From Pseudoduganella namucuonensis (GTDB lineage: Bacteria; Pseudomonadota; Gammaproteobacteria; Burkholderiales; Burkholderiaceae_D), in NCBI RefSeq assembly GCF_900116645.1, contig NZ_FPBO01000012.1, forward strand, positions 144,804 through 208,803: 64,000 bases of DNA, given 5' to 3'. Below the pieces are notes generated by a model that saw nothing but the letters and a program-made list of their open reading frames with translations, made no database searches and was not told the origin of the DNA. Every line of letters starts with the position of its first letter. The stretch's first letter is position 1. Shown here piece after piece: positions 23,927 through 32,861 of this stretch. The translations under genes and the position numbers were made by a program.

Positions 23927-25138
23927 GTGTCCACCACTCCCGACCTGTCCAGATTGAAGATAGAGCGCGGCCCCGCGCAGGCGCCGGCCCGGGGCCGCAA
24001 GTGGATCAGGATCGGCGCGGCCCTGCTGGCGCTGGCCCTGGCCGGCGTCCTCGTCGCCAGGCAGTTCGGCGGCGCCGCAAGCGTGGAGACGGTGACGGTG
24101 TCGCTGGCTTACCCGTCGCAGGACTACACGCTGCTCAACGCCACCGGCTACGTGGTGGCGCAGCGCAAGGCGGCGCTGGCGTCCAAGGCCACCGGGCGGC
24201 TGGAGTGGCTGGGCGTGCTGGAGGGCTCGCGCGTGAAGCGGGACGAGGTGGTGGCGCGCCTGGAAAGCCGCGACGTGGCGGCCGCGCTGGGCCAGGCCCA
24301 GGCCAACGTCAAGGTGGCGCAGGCCAACCTGGAACAGGGCCAGGCCGAGTTGGCGGACGCGCAGCGGGCCTACCAGCGCGCCAGCGAGCTGTTGGCGCAG
24401 AAGTTCATCGCGGCGGCCAGCCACGACGCGGCGCTGGCGCGCTACAACAAGGCCAGGGCCGCCATCGCGGCGCAGCGCGCGGCCATCGCCGCGGCCCGCG
24501 CCGGCGCGCAGTCGGCCCAGGTGGCGCTGGACCAGACCTCGATCCGCGCGCCCTTCGACGGCGTGATCCTCACCAAGAACGCCAACGTGGGCGACAACAT
24601 CACCCCCTTCTCCTCCGCCGCCGACAGCAAGGGCGCGGTGGTGACCATCGCGGACATGGACACGCTGGAGGTGGAGGCGGACGTGTCGGAGTCGTCGCTG
24701 GCGAAGATCCGCGCCGACCAGCCGGCCGAGATCCAGCTGGACGCCTTCCCCGAACTGCGCCTGGCCGGCGTGGTCTCGCGCATGGTGCCGACAGTGGACC
24801 GCGGCAAGGCCACCCTGCTGGTGAAGGTGCGCTTCCTGGAGCGCGACCCGCGCGTGCTGCCGGACATGAGCGCGAAGGTGGCCTTCCTGTCCAAGCCCGT
24901 GCCGGCGGCGGACAAGGCGCCGGTGACGGCCGTGCAGCCGGCGGCCATCGCCACGCGCGACGGCAAGGCGGCGCTGCTGGTGGTCGATGGCGGCAAGCTG
25001 CGCCAGGTGGCGGTGACGCCGGGACGCAAGGTGGGGGAGTTGGTGGAGGTGCGGGGCGCGCGGCCGGGCGACCAGGTGGTGCTCCATCCCGGTCCCGACC
25101 TGCGGGACGGCCAGCCGGTGACGGTCGCCAAGAAATGA
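23927..25138 (+). CDS. Periplasmic adaptor (HlyD/MacA-type) of an ABC efflux system
   Basis: A 403-residue membrane-fusion protein. One N-terminal helix (KWIRIGAALLALALAGVLVA) is followed by a barrel-sandwich/lipoyl half (VVAQRKAALASKATGRLEWL), a long coiled coil (AQANVKVAQANLEQGQAELA to IAAQRAAIAAARAGAQSAQV), then the second lipoyl half with TSIRAPFDGVILTKNANVGD and beta-barrel domains. A GTG at 23927 is chosen because GAGG sits five bases upstream; a longer ATG start at 23885 has no such site. The stop overlaps the ATPase start (ATGA). Confidence 0.9.
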   Translation: MSTTPDLSRLKIERGPAQAPARGRKWIRIGAALLALALAGVLVARQFGGAASVETVTVSLAYPSQDYTLLNATGYVVAQRKAALASKATGRLEWLGVLEGSRVKRDEVVARLESRDVAAALGQAQANVKVAQANLEQGQAELADAQRAYQRASELLAQKFIAAASHDAALARYNKARAAIAAQRAAIAAARAGAQSAQVALDQTSIRAPFDGVILTKNANVGDNITPFSSAADSKGAVVTIADMDTLEVEADVSESSLAKIRADQPAEIQLDAFPELRLAGVVSRMVPTVDRGKATLLVKVRFLERDPRVLPDMSAKVAFLSKPVPAADKAPVTAVQPAAIATRDGKAALLVVDGGKLRQVAVTPGRKVGELVEVRGARPGDQVVLHPGPDLRDGQPVTVAKK

Positions 25139-25887
25139 ACGGCGAAATGAAAGAAGGAGTGCGAGGAGAATCGGACCAAAGCGCGGCCGACGGCGCCGGC
25201 GCGCCCGCGCTGGTGCGCATCGAGCACCTGGTCAAGTCCTACCGGCGCGGCGGCCAGATCGTGCCGGTGCTGACCGACATCTCGCTGGAGATAAGGGCCG
25301 GCGACTTCACCGCGCTGATGGGCCCCTCCGGCTCCGGCAAGAGCACCCTGCTCAACCTGATCGCCGGCATCGACAAGCCGGACGCCGGCCTGCTGCGCGT
25401 GGACGGCCTCGATATCGCGGCCATGTCGGAGACCGACCTGGCGCACTGGCGCGCCGCCAACGTGGGCTTCATCTTCCAGTTCTACAACCTGATGCCGGTG
25501 CTGTCGGCCTACGAGAACGTGGAGCTGCCGCTGCTGCTCACGTCCTTGTCGCGGCGCGAGCGCAGGGAGCGCGTCGAGCTGACGCTGGCCATGGTGGGCC
25601 TGTCCGACCGCATGGACCACACGCCGAACGAGCTGTCCGGCGGCCAGCAGCAGCGCGTGGCGATCGCGCGCGCCATCGTCGCCGATCCCACGCTGATCGT
25701 GGCCGACGAGCCGACCGGGGACCTGGACCGCCAGTCCGCCGCCGACGTGCTGGCGCTGCTGAACCAGTTGAACCGGGAGCTGGGCAAGACCATCATCATG
25801 GTCACGCACGACGCCCACGCGGCGGCGCGGGCGCGCACGCTGATCCACCTGGAAAAAGGCGAGCTGATCGCCGAGCCGCGGGGCTAG
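25135..25887 (+). CDS. ABC transporter ATPase (MacB/LolD-type)
   Basis: A 250-residue ATP-binding subunit. Walker A is GPSGSGKST at 63-71, the Q-loop is in [17 protein letters not shown], the signature is LSGGQQQR, and Walker B is [12 protein letters not shown] with a downstream switch His in MVTHD. These fit the mechanotransmitter family that pairs with FtsX-like permeases. The start overlaps the adaptor gene; an in-frame ATG four codons later is also possible. Confidence 0.93.
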   Translation: MNGEMKEGVRGESDQSAADGAGAPALVRIEHLVKSYRRGGQIVPVLTDISLEIRAGDFTALMGPSGSGKSTLLNLIAGIDKPDAGLLRVDGLDIAAMSETDLAHWRAANVGFIFQFYNLMPVLSAYENVELPLLLTSLSRRERRERVELTLAMVGLSDRMDHTPNELSGGQQQRVAIARAIVADPTLIVADEPTGDLDRQSAADVLALLNQLNRELGKTIIMVTHDAHAAARARTLIHLEKGELIAEPRG

Positions 25888-25888
25888 C

Positions 25889-27046
25889 ATGCAGCTGCTC
25901 AAGCTGATCGCCAGGAACCCCCTGCGCCACAAGCTGCGCACGGCGCTGACGGTGCTCGGCCTGGTGGTGGCCACGCTCTCCTTCGGCCTGCTGCAAACAG
26001 TGGTCCACGCGTGGTACGCCGGCGCCGAGGGCGCGTCCGCCACCACCTTGGTCACGCGCAACGCCACCTCGCTGGTGTTCCCGCTGCCGCTGGCCTACCA
26101 GGCCCGCATCCGCGCCGTGGAGGGCGTGTCCGGCGTGGGCTACGCCAACTGGTTCGGCGGCGTCTACAAGGACCCGAAGAACTTCTTCGCGCAATTCGCC
26201 ATCTCCGGCGCCAGCTACCTGGACATCTACCCCGACTACCTGCTGGGCGAGGCCGAGCGCGCCGCCTTCCTGCGCGACCGCAAGGGCGCCATCGTCGGCC
26301 GCAAGCTGGCCGACCAGTACGGCCTCAAGGTGGGCGACGCGCTGCCGCTGCGCGGCACCATCTACCCCGGCCAATGGGAATTCGTGGTGCGCGGCATCTA
26401 CGAGGGACGGCGGCCCGACACCAACACCGCCACCATGTTCTTCCACTGGGACTATGTGAACGAGGGATTGAGGAAGATCTCTCCGCGCCGCGCCAACCAG
26501 GTCGGCGTGTACGTGGTGCGGATCGCGCGCGCGGAGGACGCGGCCGCGGTCTCCGGCGCCATCGACCGGCAGTTCCGCAACTCGCTGGCCGAGACGCTGA
26601 CCGAGACCGAGAAGGCCTTCCAGCTCGGCTTCGTGTCCATGTCCGAGGCCATCGTGGTGGCGGTGCGGGCGGTGTCCTACGTCGTCATCGTGATCATCAT
26701 GGCGGTGATGGCCAACACCATGGCCATGAGCGCGCGCGAGCGGCTGTCGGAGTACGCGACGCTGAAGGCGCTGGGCTTCGGCCCCGGCTACCTGGCCGCG
26801 CTGATCTTCGGCGAATCGCTGCTGCTGGCGCTGGCCGGCGGCCTGCTCGGCATCGCGCTGCTGTTCCCGCTGACGGCCGCCGTCGGCGCGGCCATGGGCA
26901 CCATGTTCCCCGTGTTCCAGGTGGCGCCGGCCACCCTGCCGCTGCAGGTGCTGGCCGCGCTGCTGATCGGCGTGGTGGCCGGCATCGCGCCCACGCTGCG
27001 CGCGGTGAACGTGAACATCGTCGACGGCCTGCGGAGCATAGGCTGA
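25889..27046 (+). CDS. ABC transporter permease 1 (FtsX/MacB-type)
   Basis: A 385-residue permease: one N-terminal helix after NPLRHKLRTALTVLGLVVAT, a periplasmic domain of about 230 residues (ANWFGGVYKDPKNFFAQFAI), and three C-terminal helices with SARERLSEYATLKALGFGPG, the coupling segment of the FtsX fold. It starts 1 nt after the ATPase stop and shares one base with the next gene (TGATG). It probably forms a heterodimer with permease 2. Confidence 0.9.
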   Translation: MQLLKLIARNPLRHKLRTALTVLGLVVATLSFGLLQTVVHAWYAGAEGASATTLVTRNATSLVFPLPLAYQARIRAVEGVSGVGYANWFGGVYKDPKNFFAQFAISGASYLDIYPDYLLGEAERAAFLRDRKGAIVGRKLADQYGLKVGDALPLRGTIYPGQWEFVVRGIYEGRRPDTNTATMFFHWDYVNEGLRKISPRRANQVGVYVVRIARAEDAAAVSGAIDRQFRNSLAETLTETEKAFQLGFVSMSEAIVVAVRAVSYVVIVIIMAVMANTMAMSARERLSEYATLKALGFGPGYLAALIFGESLLLALAGGLLGIALLFPLTAAVGAAMGTMFPVFQVAPATLPLQVLAALLIGVVAGIAPTLRAVNVNIVDGLRSIG

Positions 27047-28212
27047 TGCGCATCCCCCTGGCCTACATCGCGCGCAACCTGTGGGCGCGGCGCCTGACCA
27101 CCACCTTGACCGCCGCCGGCCTGGCGCTGGTGGTGTTCGTGTTCGCCACCGTGCTGATGCTGGACGAGGGCCTGCGCACCACCTTGGTCACCACCGGCGA
27201 GTACGACAACGTGATGGTGATACGCCGCTCGGCCGAGAGCGAGGTGCAAAGCGGCATAGACCGGGCGCAGGCCGCCATCGTGGCCAGCCATCCCGCCATC
27301 GCGCCGGGCCCGGACGGCCAGGCCATGCTGTCGAAGGAGACGGTTGTGCTGATCTCGCTGAACAAGCGCGGCTCGGACAAGCCGTCCAACGTGGTGATCC
27401 GCGGCGTGAGCCAGCGCGGCCTGACGCTGCGGCCGCAGGTGCGGCTGGTGGCCGGACGCATGTTCCGGCCCGGCGCGTCCGAGATCATCGCCGGCGCCAG
27501 CATCGCGCGGCGCTTCTCGGGCGCCGGCATCGGCGAGAAGCTGCGCTTCGGCCAGCGCGAATGGACCGTGGTCGGCCTGTTCGACGCCGGCAACAGCGGC
27601 TTCGATTCCGAGATCTGGGGCGACGCCGACCAGCTGATGCAGGCCTTCCGGCGCAACGGCTTCTCGTCCATGGTGCTGCGGCTGGGCGGCGCCGCCGGGT
27701 TCGACGCGTTCAAGCGCGCCATCGAATCGGACCCGCGGCTGACGCTGGAAGCCAAGCGCGAGCAAACCTTTTATTCGGACCAGTCGAAGGCGTTGTCGAC
27801 CTTCATCAGCATCCTCGGCCTGACCCTGTCCATCATCTTCTCGATCGGCGCGACGATCGGGGCGGCCATCACCATGTACGCCTCGGTGGCCAACCGCACC
27901 GCCGAGATCGGCACGCTGCGCGCGCTGGGCTACCAGCGGCGCAACATCCTGGCCGCCTTCCTGGCCGAGTCCATGCTGCTGGCGCTGGCGGGCGGCGCGG
28001 CGGGGCTGCTGTTCGCGTCGTTCATGCAGTTCCTGTCCTTCTCCACCACCAATTTCCAGTCCTTCTCCGAACTGGCGTTCGGCTTCAAGCTCAATGGCGC
28101 CATCGTCGTCAAGACGCTGCTATTCTCGCTGCTGATGGGCGTCGTCGGCGGCTTCCTGCCCGCCCTGCGCGCCGCCCGCATGCGGATCGTGGACGCGCTG
28201 CGGGCCGCGTGA
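27046..28212 (+). CDS. ABC transporter permease 2 (FtsX/MacB-type)
   Basis: A 388-residue paralogue of permease 1 with the same fold: IARNLWARRLTTTLTAAGLA at the N-terminus, a periplasmic MacB-like domain (VVIRGVSQRGLTLRPQVRLV; IAGASIARRFSGAGIGEKLR) and the C-terminal coupling motif ANRTAEIGTLRALGYQRRNI. Two different permeases of this sort in one operon with an adaptor suggest a tripartite exporter resembling DevBCA/MacAB. No outer-membrane TolC gene is in the window; the substrate is unknown. Confidence 0.9.
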   Translation: MRIPLAYIARNLWARRLTTTLTAAGLALVVFVFATVLMLDEGLRTTLVTTGEYDNVMVIRRSAESEVQSGIDRAQAAIVASHPAIAPGPDGQAMLSKETVVLISLNKRGSDKPSNVVIRGVSQRGLTLRPQVRLVAGRMFRPGASEIIAGASIARRFSGAGIGEKLRFGQREWTVVGLFDAGNSGFDSEIWGDADQLMQAFRRNGFSSMVLRLGGAAGFDAFKRAIESDPRLTLEAKREQTFYSDQSKALSTFISILGLTLSIIFSIGATIGAAITMYASVANRTAEIGTLRALGYQRRNILAAFLAESMLLALAGGAAGLLFASFMQFLSFSTTNFQSFSELAFGFKLNGAIVVKTLLFSLLMGVVGGFLPALRAARMRIVDALRAA

Positions 28213-28307
28213 TCCTCGCTCAAGCGATCGATCCGGGCTATATTTCTCCCTCCATCGCGGAACCATTCGTGCGCACGGTTGTCTAGAGCACGCACGGCTG
28301 CGCAAGT

Positions 28308-28338
28308 TTGACCGACCGGCAAAAACTCGTGCTACACT
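28308..28338 (+). promoter_or_regulatory. Candidate promoter of the GGDEF gene
   Basis: TTGACC (28308-28313) and TACACT (28333-28338) are good hexamers but 19 nt apart, longer than ideal. They end 26 nt before the proposed ATG. No other promoter-like pair stands out in the 152-nt gap after the ABC operon. Confidence 0.35.
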
Positions 28339-28364
28339 TTCTTTCCAGCAAACCCGCGTCCCCC

Positions 28365-30080
28365 ATGCCCATGCGATCCGCCGCCGCCAGTCGTACCGTC
28401 CTGCACGCCCTGCGGCAGGCGTTGTGCCGCCTGGCGTGCCTGCTGCTGGCCGTGACGCTGGCCGCGCCGGCCATGGCGGCCGAGGAGCGCAAGGTGCTGG
28501 TGCTGTATTCGCTCGGCTCGGACTCGGCCTCCGTGTGGCAAGCCATGGTGCACAAGGGCCTGTACGATGAACTGGGCAAGAAGACCTGGGGCGAGCCGCC
28601 CAGCATCTTCGAGGAGCGCTTCGACGCGATCCGGGTGGGCGACAAGCCCTCGCTGGACAGCATGGGCCCCTACCTGAAGACCAAATACGCCGAGGTCAAG
28701 CTGGACGCGGTGGTCACCGAGAACTACCTGGCCGCCACCTTCCTGCACAGCCATCCCGAGCTGTTCCCCGGCGTGCCGCGCTATTACGTCAACCACGGCC
28801 GCAAGAACTGGCGCCCGAAGGACGGCGAGGCGCTGGAGGTGGTGCCCGACTATGTGCGCATGCTGGGCGTGATCACGCGCGTGGCGCCGCACACGCGGCG
28901 CGTGGTGGTGGTGGGCGACCGCTCGCCGCGGGTGCAGGAGTGGATCGCCGGCGCGCGCGACGCGGCCCGCCCCTACGGCAAGATCCTCACCGTGGACTAC
29001 TGGGACAACCAGAGCTTCGACGAGTTGTACCGCCGCGCGGCCCTGCTCAGCGGCGACACCGCCATCCTGATGTTCGCCACCTACGGCGACAACACCGGCG
29101 CCAAGGGCTTGCCGGCCGTGGTGGCGCGCAAGCTGGCCGCGGTGGCGCAGGTGCCGGTGTTCACCCACGTGGAATCGCTGGTGCTGCCCGGGATCGCGGG
29201 CGGCTATGTGCTCAGCGGCGAGAACATCGGCCGCGTGATCGCCAACGTGCTGCAGGGACAGCGCCCCGACTTGGGCGCCGTGCAGCGCTACGTGTTCGAC
29301 TTCCCCACCGCCGAGCGCCACCAGTTGCGCCACATACCGCCCGGCGCGGTGCTGCTGAACCGGCCGCAGGGCGTGTGGGAGCTGTACCGCTGGCAGATCA
29401 TCCTGGGCCTGACCCTGATCGTGATGGAGGGCGTGCTGATCACGGCGCTGGTGATGGCGCTGCGCTCGCGCCGCCGCACCATGACCGCGCTGAACGACGA
29501 GCGCAACAACCTGGAGGACCGCGTGCTGCAGCGCACGCTGGAGCTGCTGATGGCCAACAACAAGCTGGAGCAGCTGGCCACCACCGACCCGCTGACCGGC
29601 ATCGCCAACCGGCGCAAGATGACGGAGCAGATTTCCAAGGAGCTGGAGCGGGCGCGCCGCTTCCGCCATCCGCTGTCGCTGCTGATGGTGGACATCGACC
29701 ACTTCAAGCGCATCAACGACACCTACGGCCACGACATCGGCGACCGCGCCATCGTGGCCGTGGCCAGCATGCTGGCCTCCTCCATGCGCAGCATCGACAT
29801 GGTGGCGCGCTTCGGCGGCGAGGAGTTCGTGCTGCTGATGCCGGAGACCGACATCGACGTGGCCGGCAACGCCGCCGAGCGCCTGCGCGACGCGGCGGCG
29901 CGCCTGCGGATCGAAGTGGACGGGGGCTTGAAAATCACGCTGACGATCAGCATCGGCGTGGCCGCGACGCGGCCGCAGGAGGCGCCGGATTCGCCGTCCT
30001 CGCTGCTGATGCGGGCGGACAAGGCGCTGTACCGCGCCAAGAACGAGGGCCGCGACCGGGTGGTGCTGGCCACGGCCTGA
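28365..30080 (+). CDS. Diguanylate cyclase with periplasmic ABC-substrate-binding-like sensor
   Basis: A 571-residue membrane protein. A signal/anchor region (LCRLACLLLAVTLAAPAMAA) leads into a periplasmic domain of the ABC_sub_bind type (VLVLYSLGSDSASVWQAMVH; GVPRYYVNHGRKNW). A membrane helix (about 343-366, WQIILGLTLIVMEGVLITAL), a coiled coil (ERNNLEDRVLQRTLELLMAN) and a GGDEF domain follow. The active-site GGEEF at 484-488 is intact, and RSID five residues before it is the RxxD inhibitory site for c-di-GMP. So it should make c-di-GMP in response to a periplasmic ligand, with product inhibition. ATG 28365 or 28371 is the likely start. Confidence 0.9.
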   Translation: MPMRSAAASRTVLHALRQALCRLACLLLAVTLAAPAMAAEERKVLVLYSLGSDSASVWQAMVHKGLYDELGKKTWGEPPSIFEERFDAIRVGDKPSLDSMGPYLKTKYAEVKLDAVVTENYLAATFLHSHPELFPGVPRYYVNHGRKNWRPKDGEALEVVPDYVRMLGVITRVAPHTRRVVVVGDRSPRVQEWIAGARDAARPYGKILTVDYWDNQSFDELYRRAALLSGDTAILMFATYGDNTGAKGLPAVVARKLAAVAQVPVFTHVESLVLPGIAGGYVLSGENIGRVIANVLQGQRPDLGAVQRYVFDFPTAERHQLRHIPPGAVLLNRPQGVWELYRWQIILGLTLIVMEGVLITALVMALRSRRRTMTALNDERNNLEDRVLQRTLELLMANNKLEQLATTDPLTGIANRRKMTEQISKELERARRFRHPLSLLMVDIDHFKRINDTYGHDIGDRAIVAVASMLASSMRSIDMVARFGGEEFVLLMPETDIDVAGNAAERLRDAAARLRIEVDGGLKITLTISIGVAATRPQEAPDSPSSLLMRADKALYRAKNEGRDRVVLATA

Positions 30081-30091
30081 TGCGTCCGATA

Positions 30092-30157
30092 GGGGACAGA
30101 CCCGCGATCCAAGTCCCATGCCTTTGCCGGGACCTGTGGCGCGGACGGTCTGTCCCC
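30092..30157. repeat. Intergenic palindrome of the GGGG(A/T)CAG family, copy 3
   Basis: GGGGACAGACC (30092-30102) and GGTCTGTCCCC (30147-30157) are exact reverse complements, 44 nt apart, filling the gap between two convergent genes. After the left arm the sequence continues CGCG as in the copies at 10041 and 42641, so an insertion may have split a formerly compact palindrome. It may serve as a bidirectional terminator. Confidence 0.7.
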
Positions 30158-30173
30158 GGTTTCAGGCCGGCGA

Positions 30174-30818
30174 TTATTCCGCGTCCGGCTGCGCGGACGG
30201 ATGGGCGGCCTGGAACGCCGGCAACGCCGCGCAGTTGGCGTCCACGCGCGCGATGTTCGGATAGGATTCCAGGTCCAGCCCGAAGCGCCGCGCGTTGAAC
30301 ACCTGCGGCACCAGGCAGCAGTCGGCCATGCTCGGCGTGTCGCCGTGGCAGAAGCGGCCGGTGGCCACGTCGCGCGCCAGATGCTCCTCCACCGTCGCCA
30401 GTCCCAGGCCCATCCAGTGGCGCAGCCATTCCAGCTTGGCCTCCTCGTCCAGCTTCAGCGTGTGCACCAGGTACTTCAGCACGCGCAGGTTGCCCAGCGG
30501 GTGGGTGTCGCAGGCGATGTCCATGGCCAGGCCGCGCACGCGGGCGCGGCCCGCCGCGTCGGCCGGCAGCAGCGGCACCAGCGGATGCCGCTCCTCCAGG
30601 TATTCCATGATGGCCAGCGACTGCGTCACCGTGGTGTCGCCGTCCTCCAGCGCCGGCAGCAGCGCGCCGGGATTCACGGCCCGGAAGGCCGCGCCCAACT
30701 GCTCGCCGCCGTCGCGCAGCAGGTGCACCGGCACCGCCTCGTACGGCAGCGCCTTCAGGTTGAGCGCGATGCGGACGCGGTAGGCGGCCGAACTGCGGAA
30801 ATAGGTGTATAGCCTCAT
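30174..30818 (-). CDS. maiA: Maleylacetoacetate (or maleylpyruvate) isomerase, zeta-class GST fold
   Basis: A 214-residue glutathione-dependent isomerase. The active-site motif is MRLYTYFRSSAAYRVRIALN, and the glutathione-binding segment is TVTQSLAIMEYLEERHP. The C-terminal helical domain has HGDTPSMADCCLVPQVFNAR. It converts the cis ring-cleavage product to the trans form, before hydrolysis by the neighbouring hydrolase. The start ATG overlaps that gene's stop (ATGA). Homogentisate and gentisate pathways use close homologues, so the exact substrate is not settled. Confidence 0.9.
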   Translation of the reverse strand: MRLYTYFRSSAAYRVRIALNLKALPYEAVPVHLLRDGGEQLGAAFRAVNPGALLPALEDGDTTVTQSLAIMEYLEERHPLVPLLPADAAGRARVRGLAMDIACDTHPLGNLRVLKYLVHTLKLDEEAKLEWLRHWMGLGLATVEEHLARDVATGRFCHGDTPSMADCCLVPQVFNARRFGLDLESYPNIARVDANCAALPAFQAAHPSAQPDAE

Positions 30819-31840
30819 CAGCCCTTCTCCCGGTAATGCGCCACGGTCTGGTCGATGGCGCCGAAGATGCTGGCGCCGCGCTCGTCCAGCATCTCGATGC
30901 GCACGCTGTCGCCGAACTTCAGGTAGCCGGTCGCCGGCTGGCCGCCCTCGATGGTCTCGTACATGCGCACCTCGGCCAGGCAGCAGTAGCCCACGCCGCC
31001 GTTGGCGATGCTGGAGCCGTGCAGGCCGCCCTGCTTGTTGGACACCGTGCCCGAGCCGATGATGGTGCCGGCGCACAGTTCGCGCGTGCGGGCGGCGTGC
31101 GCCACCAGTTGCGCGAAGCTGAAGGTCATGTCCTCGCCGGCGTTCGGCTTGCCGAAGGGCTGGTGGTTCAGGGTGACGGTGAGCGGCAAGTGCAGCTTGC
31201 CGCCGGTCCAGTGCGCGCCCAGTTCGTCCGGCGTCACCGCCACCGGCGAGAAGGCGCTGGCCGGCTTGGAGTTGAAGAAGCCGAAACCCTTGGCCAGCTC
31301 GTTCGGAATCAGGTTGCGCAGCGAGACGTCGTTGACCAGCATGACCAGGCGGATCGCCTTGGCCGCGTCGGCGTCGCTGGCGCCCATCTTGACGTCGCCC
31401 GTGACCACGGCCACTTCCGCCTCCAGGTCGATGCCCCACTCCTCGCTGAGCGCGTAGATGCGGTCGCGCGGGCCGACGAAGCTGTCCGAACCGCCCTGGT
31501 ACATCAGCGGGTCGGTGTAGAAGGAGGCCGGCACCTCGGCGTTGCGGGCCTTGCGCACCAGCTCCACGTGGTTGATGTAGGCCGAGCCGTCGGCCCACTG
31601 GTAGGCGCGCGGCAGCGGCGAGTGGCACTGGCTTTCGTCGAAGGGCCTGGCCTCGGCCGCCCCGCCGTCGTTCAGCGCCTGGTACAGCGCGGCCAGTTGC
31701 GGCGCGGCGAAGTCCCAGTTGTCCAGCGCGGCCTGCAGGGTGGGGGCGACCATGGCGGCGCTCAGGTAGCGGGTCAGGTCTCGGCTGACGACGATCAGGG
31801 CGCCGTCGCGGCTGCCGTTTTTCAAGGTGGCGAGTTTCAT
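30818..31840 (-). CDS. fahA: Fumarylacetoacetate hydrolase family protein
   Basis: A 340-residue hydrolase with the FAH fold. Metal-binding residues lie in EWGIDLEAEVAVVTGDVKMG, and the catalytic core continues with LVMLVNDVSLRNLIPNELAKGFGFFNSKPASAFSP split over the family's usual loops, GTIIGSGTVSNKQG and YCCLAEVRMYETIEGG. It cleaves the trans product of MaiA to fumarate plus acetoacetate (or pyruvate). First gene of the pair, divergent from a LysR regulator. No dioxygenase gene for the preceding step is nearby. Confidence 0.9.
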   Translation of the reverse strand: MKLATLKNGSRDGALIVVSRDLTRYLSAAMVAPTLQAALDNWDFAAPQLAALYQALNDGGAAEARPFDESQCHSPLPRAYQWADGSAYINHVELVRKARNAEVPASFYTDPLMYQGGSDSFVGPRDRIYALSEEWGIDLEAEVAVVTGDVKMGASDADAAKAIRLVMLVNDVSLRNLIPNELAKGFGFFNSKPASAFSPVAVTPDELGAHWTGGKLHLPLTVTLNHQPFGKPNAGEDMTFSFAQLVAHAARTRELCAGTIIGSGTVSNKQGGLHGSSIANGGVGYCCLAEVRMYETIEGGQPATGYLKFGDSVRIEMLDERGASIFGAIDQTVAHYREKG

Positions 31841-31893
31841 GCGGGATCCTTCGGTGGAGTGTGTGCCGATATTAGAATCCAGAATGAGATATC

Positions 31894-31906
31894 ATACAAA
31901 CGGTAT
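31894..31906. promoter_or_regulatory. Candidate LysR operator in the fahA/LysR spacer
   Basis: ATAC and GTAT flank AAACG in the middle of the 93-nt divergent gap, in an AT-rich setting. A short dyad at this spot is what a LysR regulator needs to control both its own gene and the opposite operon. Its size is slightly smaller than the classical T-N11-A box. Confidence 0.4.
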
Positions 31907-31933
31907 TTTCCAATCGATTTATCAGATTTCCTC

Positions 31934-32836
31934 ATGAGTCCAACCCTGCGCCAGATGCGCGCCCTGGTCGCCATCGCCAAGAGCGGCAGCTTCACGCTGG
32001 CCGCCGAGACCCTGCACGTGACGCAATCGGCGCTCAGCGGCCAGATCAAGGAGCTGGAGCAATTGCTGGGCGTGAAAGTACTGGAGCGCAACACGCGGCG
32101 CGCGCAGCTGTCCGAGATCGGGCGCGAGCTCTATCCGCTGTTCGACAAGATGATCCAGGACCTGGACGGCGCCATGGCCGACATCGCCAACCGCAAGGCG
32201 CTGAAAAAAGGCCTGGTGCGGGTGGCCGCGCCGCAGATGATGGCGTGCACGCTGCTGCCGGAGGTGATGGCCGCCTACCGCGGGGCGCACCCGGAGGTGC
32301 AGGTGAAGCTGGTCGACTGCCCGGTGGAGAACGTGTCCGGCCGCGTGTTCAGCGGCGAGGTCGACTTCGGCATCGGGCCCGAGCGGGACCCTGCGGCCGA
32401 GATCGCCGCGCAACTATTGTTCGAGATGCCCTTCGTGCTGGTGTTCCCCGGCGGGCATCCGCTGGAGCGGCAGGAACGGGTGACCTGGGCCGACGTGGAG
32501 CGCTACCCGCTGATCGCGCTGGAGGGCCAGTTCACCGAGCGGCTGCTGCGCGACGTGCCGCTCAAGCCCTACAACGAGGTGACCTTCATGACGACGGCGC
32601 TGGCCATGGTCAATGCCAACCTCGGCGTGACGGCCTGCATCCCGTACGCGGCGCCCATGGTCAAGCTCTACGGACTGCGCATGCGGCCGCTGCAAGAGCC
32701 CGAGCTCACGCGGCGCTTCTTCCTCTACACCAAGAGCGCCCGCTCGCTCTCCCCCGCCGCGCAGAGCTTCGCCGACTTCCTGTTCCAGTTCGTTTCGCAA
32801 CACGAGTGGCGGACGCCGCCCTCACTCGCCTTATAA
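31934..32836 (+). CDS. LysR-family transcriptional regulator
   Basis: A 300-residue regulator starting MSPTLRQMRALVAIAKSGSF, with the helix-turn-helix AAETLHVTQSALSGQIKELE and an effector-binding domain (PQMMACTLLPEVMAAYRGAH; DFGIGPERDPAAEIAAQLLF). It is divergent from fahA-maiA, so it most likely controls that catabolic pair. A very long in-frame extension upstream, antisense to fahA, is rejected as non-coding. Confidence 0.92.
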   Translation: MSPTLRQMRALVAIAKSGSFTLAAETLHVTQSALSGQIKELEQLLGVKVLERNTRRAQLSEIGRELYPLFDKMIQDLDGAMADIANRKALKKGLVRVAAPQMMACTLLPEVMAAYRGAHPEVQVKLVDCPVENVSGRVFSGEVDFGIGPERDPAAEIAAQLLFEMPFVLVFPGGHPLERQERVTWADVERYPLIALEGQFTERLLRDVPLKPYNEVTFMTTALAMVNANLGVTACIPYAAPMVKLYGLRMRPLQEPELTRRFFLYTKSARSLSPAAQSFADFLFQFVSQHEWRTPPSLAL

Positions 32837-32861
32837 TTCCTCCTTTTGCTCGGGACGCGGC

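Noticed and set aside
30836..31933. Long plus-strand open frame continuous with the LysR gene, giving a 666-residue reading
   Set aside because: It is antisense to fahA, has His/Arg/Ala-rich shadow composition, and the LysR protein begins naturally at MSPTLRQ.
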